Below are positions 58,053 to 64,000 of a stretch of DNA of 64,000 bases, one piece after another; position 1 is the first letter of the stretch, and the number at the start of each line of letters is the position of its first letter. Source of the stretch: Spirochaeta isovalerica (GTDB lineage: Bacteria > Spirochaetota > Spirochaetia > DSM-2461). The notes below the pieces were generated by a model that searched no databases, was not told where the DNA came from, and was given only the letters and a program-made list of their open reading frames with translations. Location of the stretch: positions 186,001 to 250,000 of the forward strand of contig NZ_JACHGJ010000007.1 of NCBI RefSeq assembly GCF_014207565.1. The letters run 5' to 3'. A program made the position numbers and the translations under genes.

Positions 58053-59693
58053 TTAAGAGGAGAAAGACAAATTGAGAACTGTGCCCTCTTGCTCGTTTGA
58101 CGTGAAAGTGAGATCAGCGCCAATTGCCCGGGACATCAGCCTGGCGCTATAGGTCCCGAGCCCCGTCCCCGATTTTTTATTCATGGTAACGTATTTTTCA
58201 AAAAATCTCTCTTTTATCTCTTCGGGAATGACCCCTTTGTTATGGACGGAAATGGCTAGACCCGGCAAGCGAGAGATCTCTATCGTGACATCAGAATCGG
58301 ATGGGGAAGCTTCTATGGCATTTTTGATCAGATTGCTCAGAACCATCTGAATGAGAATTTTTTCAGAAATAATAATCAGACTGTCATTCCGCTCCGCTCG
58401 TTTCCCGTCAATGAGAATACGGACCTTGACCTTCTTTTGGGACCGCAGTTCCGTAAGATCGGCTTCGATCTGTCTCAGCAGAGCTATGATATCGGTGTTT
58501 TCCGGATTCGGCTGCCATGTCCCTTCTTCTATTTTGTAGAGATAGCGGGAAGCTTCTATGAGCTTCTTCATAGACAGACCTGAATTTCTGATGATATTCA
58601 GATATTCCCTGTATTCTTCACTCAGGTTTTTATCGGCGAGCATGATAGCGGGAAAACCGATCACGGAATTGAGAGGCGTTTTTAAATCATGGCGTATAAC
58701 CCTCTCCAGATCTGTTTTGTACCGCTCGAATTCCCTCCACTCAGTCAGATCGGTAAAGCTGACGATTTTACCGGTTATCTCTCCTTTTTCATTCGTTAGA
58801 AGAGCGCTGTATCGGGCTACGGTTCGCTCCTTCCCCTCTTTGGAAATAAGAGTCCCCACCGATTCTCCCGATTTGTCAAAATGATATTCCGAAAGAGACT
58901 GCTCCACCCGGGGAACCAGAATGGTTTCATTGACCCCGACCAATTCCTTTTTCTCATACCCGGTCAATTCCTCTGCCTTCATATTGAAATCCAGTATCCG
59001 CCCGCTCTGGTCGACGGTGTAGGCGGCACTGGGATTATGGTGGAAAATGAGTTCGGCATACTCTTTCGAGGCATTAAGCTCCCTGGTTCGTTTCTGAACC
59101 TCTTCGCTGACCTGTGAAAGGTTCCGCTCCAGAATCCAGCTGTTCAGAATATTAACCGCGGAAATAAGTATGACAAAAAACAGAGAATAGGGCAGATAAG
59201 CCTGAGAGAAAGTCTGAAGATCTCTTTTTAAAAAATACAGAACTGTCAAATAAACGACGCAATAGATGGTAATGGGAATGGAGTATCTGCGACCGCCGTA
59301 TATGGAGGCAAATGAGATAATGAGAACAAAACCGAGAATCTCAACTTCCCGGAATTCTCCGACAATCTGGGAAAATGAGAGAATAAAAGTAAAAACAAAC
59401 AAAACCGCCGGAACTGTAATGCGGTAATACCCCTTAAGAAGGAGGAGAATCATAATGGGACTAACCGCTCCGATCATAAAAAAACCGGGATTGTCCCAAA
59501 GATGGCCGGATAGAAAATCACTTATGGAAAAGAATATGCAGAAAATAAAAATGGCCAGGAGAATCAGTAAGAGAATAAAAGCTTTATTGCGTTCCGTGGA
59601 ATCGAGAGAACTGTAATGTTTATTAAATCTGTTTTTACCCAGCATAAAGTATTGTACCCGAATTTCTCCATTCCCGTTCATTTTTTTGCGCAA
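58053..59693 (-). CDS. Membrane PAS histidine kinase
   Basis: 546 residues from the longest start; 59681 or 59645 are alternatives and none has a good ribosome site. About six membrane helices (35-195), PAS (about 210-330, YAELIFHHNPSAAYTVDQSG), H-box RVIRHDLKTPLNSVIGFP, N-box LSNLIKNAIEAS and G-box KSGTGLGTYSARLM. No receiver domain. Divergent from an ABC_sub_bind protein gene, a possible periplasmic input partner. Confidence 0.87.
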   Translation of the reverse strand: MRKKMNGNGEIRVQYFMLGKNRFNKHYSSLDSTERNKAFILLLILLAIFIFCIFFSISDFLSGHLWDNPGFFMIGAVSPIMILLLLKGYYRITVPAVLFVFTFILSFSQIVGEFREVEILGFVLIISFASIYGGRRYSIPITIYCVVYLTVLYFLKRDLQTFSQAYLPYSLFFVILISAVNILNSWILERNLSQVSEEVQKRTRELNASKEYAELIFHHNPSAAYTVDQSGRILDFNMKAEELTGYEKKELVGVNETILVPRVEQSLSEYHFDKSGESVGTLISKEGKERTVARYSALLTNEKGEITGKIVSFTDLTEWREFERYKTDLERVIRHDLKTPLNSVIGFPAIMLADKNLSEEYREYLNIIRNSGLSMKKLIEASRYLYKIEEGTWQPNPENTDIIALLRQIEADLTELRSQKKVKVRILIDGKRAERNDSLIIISEKILIQMVLSNLIKNAIEASPSDSDVTIEISRLPGLAISVHNKGVIPEEIKERFFEKYVTMNKKSGTGLGTYSARLMSRAIGADLTFTSNEQEGTVLNLSFSS

Positions 59694-59821
59694 GAATGCT
59701 CATAGATAGCGTGCCTGATGACCTGTTATTAATTATCTTACCTATAGGCAGAGGATTCAAACATATTAAAAAATTATCCCTTTGTTTTATAGCTTGCAAA
59801 AGAGTACAATTTCATTAGACG

Positions 59822-60838
59822 ATGAAACAGAATGACTCTTTATCCAATATTATTCTTGTAATGATTCTTATACTTTTTACCGGGGTCGAATCCTTTTCAT
59901 TCAGCTTGCTCATAATTGATTCGCAGGCAGCCGATCCCTATATCCCTGTGAGGGATTCCCTACTGGCAGAACTGGAAAGGAAGGGATTCTCCGAAGGAGG
60001 CATCCTCGATATCAGCTTATGGTCTCTCGCCAATCAGGAAGGACTGGCTAAACGGGCCTGGCTGACGGAAAAAGATAAAGATTACGATCTGATTTTTATA
60101 AACGGGACTGTGGCTGCAGCCCAATTCAGCAGTTTCGCTCTGAATAATTTCAGATATAAATTCCTTTTCGGAGCCGTCACGGATCCTGTCAGCCTGAACC
60201 TCATTAAAGATTTTTCAAGTCACCCCTATTCCAACTTTACCGGAGTTGCCTATCCTGTTCAGGTACGGGAAAGATTGAGGTTTATCATGGCCGTTCTTCC
60301 GGAAGCAAAGGATATCGGTTTTATCTATGCCGATATGTCCCAGTCCCGCAGTTATCGCAAATGGCTTGATGAAATTCTCATCGAAGAAGAATTCCAGTCG
60401 CTGAATTTTCATTTCCGCACAGTCGAATTTGTACAGAGCGAAGCCGGCCATATCAGAATGGCCATGCTATCGGAAAAATATATAATTGAACTGGATCCCA
60501 TGGTGGATATCTTTCTCTCTCCCAACGACCAGATGGGTGTCCAGCCGGAGTACGCAAGAACCATTCGCCGCCTATCGGGAAAGCCGCTTATCGGCTTGGG
60601 GGAAAAGGATGTAATGGAAGAATGGGGGGCGGTCATGTCCATCTTTCCCGATCTTGAACAGATGGGAGTCCAGCTGGCCGGAATGGCGGAAAAACTTCTA
60701 ACCGGTACGCAAATAGGGGAGATTATACCGCAGTGGCCCGAAACGGGTGTCGCTTTCAATCTGAAAGAAGCAGAGAGGCTGGGCATAACCATCCCTGAAG
60801 AGTATCTGCGGAAAGCGGGAGATAAGGTGATCCGGTGA
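59822..60838 (+). CDS. ABC_sub_bind family periplasmic protein
   Basis: 338 residues. Signal peptide or anchor (1-26), then a two-lobed binding fold (LLIIDSQAADPYIPVRDSLL, FLFGAVTDPVSLNLIKD, SPNDQMGVQPEYARTIRRLS). The family includes tryptophan/tyrosine-type and urea-like binding proteins. No permease is adjacent; instead the divergent neighbour is a histidine kinase, so a sensory role is as likely as transport. Confidence 0.78.
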   Translation: MKQNDSLSNIILVMILILFTGVESFSFSLLIIDSQAADPYIPVRDSLLAELERKGFSEGGILDISLWSLANQEGLAKRAWLTEKDKDYDLIFINGTVAAAQFSSFALNNFRYKFLFGAVTDPVSLNLIKDFSSHPYSNFTGVAYPVQVRERLRFIMAVLPEAKDIGFIYADMSQSRSYRKWLDEILIEEEFQSLNFHFRTVEFVQSEAGHIRMAMLSEKYIIELDPMVDIFLSPNDQMGVQPEYARTIRRLSGKPLIGLGEKDVMEEWGAVMSIFPDLEQMGVQLAGMAEKLLTGTQIGEIIPQWPETGVAFNLKEAERLGITIPEEYLRKAGDKVIR

Positions 60839-60880
60839 TGTCTCTAACTCGTCTTAAGCCTGAAGCACTTATCTCTTTCC

Positions 60881-60908
60881 TTGACAATGCAAACCATCAG
60901 AATAAACT
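60881..60908 (+). promoter_or_regulatory. Promoter of the ferritin gene
   Basis: TTGACA (60881-60886) and TAAACT (60903-60908) are separated by 16 bp. A CCCG/CGGG mini-hairpin sits in the leader before AGGAGG. Confidence 0.45.
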
Positions 60909-60959
60909 TTTAATATAGGAGCCCGTAGATTTCGGGTTACCTTTTACAGGAGGAATAAA

Positions 60960-61445
60960 TTGGAGAAGAAGATACTTGATGCCTTAAACAGACAGATAAA
61001 TGAAGAAATGAATTCCATGTATATTTATATGGCGATGGCTGCCGACCTTGATGAAATGGGATGGGGCGGGATGGCCCACTGGATGAGAAAACAGGCCCAG
61101 GAGGAACTGATGCATGCCCTTAAAATCCAGGGATATGTGAAAGACAGACAGGGCCGCGTGGTATTTAAAGAGGTGAAAGAGCCGCAGTTAACCTGGAACA
61201 CACCGCTGGAGCTTTTCAAAGCCGCCCTTGCCCATGAAAAGTATATTACCAGCACGATTCACAAACTGGTAAAGCTCTCGCGGGACCTCGATGATATAGC
61301 CACGGAAGTGTTTCTGAACTATTTCGTTACCGAACAGGTAGAAGAGGAAGACGCAGCCCATGAAATCGTAGACGCTCTTGAGAAAATCGGCAACAGCGCG
61401 GGTCCACTTTATCAGGTTGACTCCTGGCTGAGAAAAAGGGAATAG
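60960..61445 (+). CDS. Non-heme ferritin
   Basis: 161 residues from a TTG with AGGAGG upstream. Ferroxidase residues are seen in RQINEEMNSMYIYMAMAAD and MRKQAQEELMHALKI, and later VTEQVEEEDAAHEIVDALEK. It stores iron as a 24-mer and limits Fenton chemistry, fitting the rubrerythrin gene in the same window. Strong terminator after it. Confidence 0.92.
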   Translation: MEKKILDALNRQINEEMNSMYIYMAMAADLDEMGWGGMAHWMRKQAQEELMHALKIQGYVKDRQGRVVFKEVKEPQLTWNTPLELFKAALAHEKYITSTIHKLVKLSRDLDDIATEVFLNYFVTEQVEEEDAAHEIVDALEKIGNSAGPLYQVDSWLRKRE

Positions 61446-61491
61446 CCTGTCAGTGAGATCTTGAATCAGTTTTTATGCTGCTTCGATGGGG

Positions 61492-61530
61492 AAATCCGGC
61501 GATTGGTCTGATGAAATCGCCGGATTTTTT
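61492..61530 (+). terminator. Terminator of the ferritin gene
   Basis: AAATCCGGCGATT (61492-61504) pairs perfectly with AATCGCCGGATTT (61515-61527), followed by TTT. The minus-strand gene that follows ends at the same place. Confidence 0.88.
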
Positions 61531-62585
61531 CAGAATCGATGCTGCGAACAATATCTCTTCAGCTGCGTATCATACGTCGGATAGACTTTTCCGATGGCTT
61601 TCTCAATTTCATTGCGGAATTCATTTTTATCGAAATCACTGACATCTAATATAACATTTTCCAACTCATTGGGACCGAAGCTGAAGCGGCCGGCAACGAT
61701 ACCGATAAACTCGCCCCGCTTCATGATGTAATGGAGAATCTTAAACGGTTCGGGATTAAAGCGGTTCTTGAGCGCCGCTTCGTTTGATCGCACAAGATAG
61801 TCATTTAAATCCAGCACAAATGTCTTGTCGGGAACTGTTCCGGCGCATGTGGCTATTTCATCCTCGTCGCCGGACAGAATGAATCCTTTAACGCCTGAAA
61901 CTACTTTTCCCTTAAAAATCCCCTTTTCCTCAAGAGATGAGATAGCGCGCTTTATGTCTCTGTTTGAAAATCTGGTAAAGGACTTGATCATGGATTCATC
62001 CGCAAATACATTCAGAAAGGCAAAGCGTCTCAGGATCTCCTCGACGGCCTGTTCCTTTGTATAAGCATTGAGATCCAGATGAGAAAACTCATCTTCGAGA
62101 ATATACCACGATCTGTCCCACTCGCCATCGACCTGGTCTTCAAAAACAATAAAGGCTTTTTGGAGCTTCTGCAGCGAAGCCGATATATGTTTGGACAGCA
62201 GACCCGTAATTTCTTTTATCATATCGATATTCATAGGGCCTTCGCTCCTGAGGATTTTCAATACGGTCATATCAATATCAGAATAAACGGAAATGTCTTT
62301 TTTATAGGCCGCCATGAAGAGGGGAAGCTCATCGGCGAAGATATATCCTATGCTTCCTCCGCGGAAACGGCCTTTGATGATAGTTCTGTCGGAGCGTAAA
62401 TTATTGTTCTCTGTCCTGTCATCCCTATCGGTTCTGTATTGAATAATCGGCGGCTCTCCGGGCGTCGTCCAGAAAAGAGTCGGAACAGGCGACATGAGGC
62501 GGAACAGCTGTTCATAATCCCCCCAGTGCTCACCGTCAATTAGATTCTGTCGTTTCATTCTCAGATATGTGATGCTCTCTTTCAT
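61530..62585 (-). CDS. Winged-helix protein, AlkZ/YcaQ-related
   Basis: 351 residues made of repeated winged-helix units (SDIDMTVLKILRSEGPMNID, RFSNRDIKRAISSLEEKGIF). It resembles HTH_42 proteins, the family of the crosslink glycosylase AlkZ/YcaQ, in size and in the C-terminal part. I do not see the QxD/QxQ catalytic motif of active AlkZ near the N-terminus, so it may be a non-catalytic relative. Next to the broken radC gene. Confidence 0.55.
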   Translation of the reverse strand: MKESITYLRMKRQNLIDGEHWGDYEQLFRLMSPVPTLFWTTPGEPPIIQYRTDRDDRTENNNLRSDRTIIKGRFRGGSIGYIFADELPLFMAAYKKDISVYSDIDMTVLKILRSEGPMNIDMIKEITGLLSKHISASLQKLQKAFIVFEDQVDGEWDRSWYILEDEFSHLDLNAYTKEQAVEEILRRFAFLNVFADESMIKSFTRFSNRDIKRAISSLEEKGIFKGKVVSGVKGFILSGDEDEIATCAGTVPDKTFVLDLNDYLVRSNEAALKNRFNPEPFKILHYIMKRGEFIGIVAGRFSFGPNELENVILDVSDFDKNEFRNEIEKAIGKVYPTYDTQLKRYCSQHRF

Positions 62586-62759
62586 ATTCTCCCCGTCTCT
62601 TATGTCCCGGTTTCTGTCATTTCAAATGGAATTTTACAATGATCTCCAATAAAAGTTAACAGGTCTCTGATTCCCGGTCCATAGCGGCGGATCCAGATGA
62701 TTTTAAGGAATTATTCCCTTCTCCAAAGCATCGGCTTTCTTTTTCCTGTAGAGCATTGT

Positions 62760-63062
62760 ATGAAAGCATATGAACTCTCCAAGATATCAGCGATGTCCGT
62801 CTTCGACCGCCCCAGGGAAAAGATTCTGAACAGGGGCCCCGAAGCATTGAGCGATCTCGAACTGATGGCCATTCTGATCGGCAGCGGATCCAGGCTGAAC
62901 CCGGTGGAAAAACTCGCAGCAAAAGCCCTTCAGCTTGTCGACAGCGATCGGGGGATTATCCGGGCCGATGACTTTCTCGCCATCGACGGCATCGGTCCGG
63001 CTAAGGCGACCTTGCTTGCCGCATCGATGGAATTGTCCTGCGGGCGGCAAGCCTGGTGGTAG
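62760..63062 (+). pseudogene. radC: radC, truncated to its N-terminal part
   Basis: 100 codons. They match the N-terminal helix-hairpin-helix part of RadC (SVFDRPREKILNRGPEALSD, LMAILIGSGSR, IDGIGPAKATLLAASMELS), but the sequence breaks at GRQAWW and stops. The JAB/MPN metalloprotease domain with its HxHPSG motif, about 120 residues, is missing. The break coincides with group II intron sequence, so deletion during or after insertion is the simplest reading. Confidence 0.8.
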
Positions 63063-63108
63063 GCGCAGCAGATATCCCCGTCTGTTTTAATGTGGAAAAT
63101 TTTCTACA

Positions 63109-63179
63109 TTAACTGATGAGGTGAAAGTCTCACGTCCAGTTCTAAAGCTGATTAGAGGAGGTGATCCCTCCGTTTAGAC
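63109..63179 (+). mobile_element. Degenerate 3' end of a group II intron (domains V-VI)
   Basis: AACTG (63111-63115) and CAGTT (63137-63141) close a 31-nt hairpin whose upper stem GAGG/TCTC carries a GAAA tetraloop and whose 3' strand has a two-base CG bulge, exactly the shape of domain V. The catalytic triad would be AAC instead of AGC. Next, CTAAA..TTTAG enclosing GGAGG-TGAT-CCTCC looks like domain VI, ending in AC at 63179, a normal 3' splice end. There is no reverse-transcriptase gene or domain I, so it is a remnant. Confidence 0.6.
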
Positions 63180-63328
63180 AAAATTACAGGAGCAGAGCCA
63201 GAAAGTCTAAAAAGCCATAGCGCGAGCATATGAAACTGAAAAAGATGAAATTATATCCCGAATTTTAAATGTAGTAAATTTACCATATAACAACTTTATT
63301 CAAGCCGGGAATGTAAAAAACAAACCCA

Positions 63329-63368
63329 AGGGCTGTTGCAATTTTACTTTTGCTTTTGCATCAGCCCT
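63329..63368. repeat. Inverted repeat resembling insertion-sequence ends
   Basis: AGGGCTGTTGCA (63329-63340) and TGCATCAGCCCT (63357-63368) are inverted with one mismatch around a 16-bp T-rich centre. The GGGCTGTTGCA core is like terminal repeats of several IS families (IS6- and IS1182-like). It could also simply be a terminator. No transposase is present. Confidence 0.45.
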
Positions 63369-63380
63369 AATTTAATACAT

Positions 63381-63530
63381 CTATTCTATTTTACGAATGA
63401 GATTAGAACCTCTATCTGACACATAGAGTGGTCCCGAACCGGTGATGGTAATTCCTGCCGGTCCACTAAAAGTTGCCAGCACACCTACCCCATCATCAGA
63501 ACCGGCAGTACTACCCCAAACCCCCAATAG
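63381..63530 (-). pseudogene. NHL-repeat protein, C-terminal fragment
   Basis: About 49 codons open on the minus strand reading VWGSTAGSDDGVGVLATFSG and then GPLYVSDRGSNLIRKIE before TAG. This is one NHL beta-propeller blade as found in exported spirochaetal proteins. There is a stop just upstream (63531-63533) and no start with a ribosome site, so it is a fragment. It follows the DUF1566 gene directly. Confidence 0.6.
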
Positions 63531-63546
63531 TTAAATAGATAAATAG

Positions 63547-64000
63547 TTAAAAAGCCCGAACAGCCCGAACCCGTCTTAAGTTGTCCTTAGAGACGCTGCC
63601 CTGGAGACCAATTAGGAAGGTCTGGCTCCACGCGTTGCTACTATTGCCCTCGGACGACGACCAATAGTTGCTTTCATCGAAACCGCCAACACCGTTGTTT
63701 GAGTTTGTGCCGTCATTAACCAGGTTATCCCAGATCAGATCTAGCTCATCTTTAGACGGTAAAAACCAATCGTTAAGACCACCTCCGGTATAATTTCTGC
63801 ATACCTGTGCCGCGCTTCCAGTGTGTTCGGCTTGATCTATGATTGCATTACTGTTTGCCAATCCTGTTCCTATTGCCGTTGAGGTATTGCCATTTACAGT
63901 TGTTTGTGTTGAACCGCCTTCTATCCATACCTGTGATGTACTCTGATCACTTGGCGCCGCCTCAAGTCCATGCAACCCGCCATCAGTTACGTAGAATACA
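63547..64000 (-). CDS. DUF1566 domain protein, 5' part outside the window
   Basis: The C-terminal 150 residues of a larger protein; the frame stays open to the window edge (VFYVTDGGLHGLEAAPSDQS). Lcl/DUF1566 landmarks: NDWFLPSKDELDLIWDNL, NYWSSSEGNSSNAWSQTF, LRRVRAVRAF. These domains occur at the C-terminus of exported or lipid-anchored surface proteins. A TTG at 63975 is not a real start since coding continues upstream. Confidence 0.75.
   Translation of the reverse strand, partial: VFYVTDGGLHGLEAAPSDQSTSQVWIEGGSTQTTVNGNTSTAIGTGLANSNAIIDQAEHTGSAAQVCRNYTGGGLNDWFLPSKDELDLIWDNLVNDGTNSNNGVGGFDESNYWSSSEGNSSNAWSQTFLIGLQGSVSKDNLRRVRAVRAF

Noticed and set aside
63520-63550. Repeated AGTTAAATAGATAAATAGTTAAA as an integron attC-like site
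   Set aside because: Only a short AT-rich direct repeat; no attC core sites or integrase in view.

Overview
The window looks like a chromosomal segment from a free-living spirochaete (Spirochaetaceae-like). Grounds: exported binding proteins whose signal peptides end in the short Ala-Gly-Gly / Gln-rich junction common in this group (DUF3798 protein, PstS), three chemoreceptors and dense c-di-GMP signalling in 64 kb, a FliK-like/FhlB-like pair, small ferritin and rubrerythrin, and tight gene packing with many convergent 3' overlaps. The species cannot be named from sequence alone. No rRNA, tRNA or CRISPR array was recognised.

Layout. 1-7.35 kb: a minus-strand DUF3798 periplasmic protein, then a five-gene dipeptide/oligopeptide ABC importer with a readthrough hairpin after the binding-protein gene. 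7.35-15.6 kb: phosphate uptake. pstS stands alone, then a lipoprotein and a membrane LuxR-type regulator on the other strand, then pstC-pstA-pstB-phoU and a chemoreceptor gene. All three phosphate-side promoters (pstS, pstC, chemoreceptor) share one architecture: three YTAACN-like repeats exactly 11 bp apart and a -10 exactly 20 bp further on. 15.6-24.2 kb: an MFS transporter with a probable AUU start, a hybrid kinase overlapping a response-regulator adenylate cyclase, and a chemoreceptor directly joined to a lone PTS EIIC. 24.3-34 kb: rubrerythrin, GGDEF-EAL protein, third chemoreceptor, ECF sigma/von Willebrand pair, LpxO-like hydroxylase, membrane diguanylate cyclase. 34-42.4 kb: lon-tetR, diguanylate cyclase, MFS, MGMT, AraC/GyrI regulator, split two-component pair. 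42.4-55.4 kb: a large exported TPR/transglutaminase-like protein, a metallophosphatase-fold enzyme, a methyltransferase, HD-GYP and PilZ proteins, and an operon fliK-like/fhlB-like/ptsP/SGNH hydrolase.

55.4-55.7 kb is the most interesting unexplained stretch: a strong promoter with an A/T-tract upstream element, a predicted start exactly at a UUCG hairpin, several further hairpins and a textbook terminator. It looks like an undescribed small RNA of about 190 nt, or an attenuator leader for the flagellar-type operon. 55.8-62.6 kb holds two ABC_sub_bind-type sensors, a histidine kinase, ferritin and an AlkZ-like winged-helix protein.

The right end (62.7-64 kb) is a scar: radC is cut to its N-terminal third, followed by a degenerate domain V/VI of a group II intron with no reverse transcriptase, an inverted repeat resembling insertion-sequence ends, an NHL-repeat gene fragment, and a DUF1566 protein running off the window.

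Taken together the region senses and responds to nutrients: phosphate and peptide import, chemotaxis wired to phosphate starvation and possibly to a sugar permease, and c-di-GMP/cAMP signalling. Functions come from recognisable motifs read by eye; no database search was possible.
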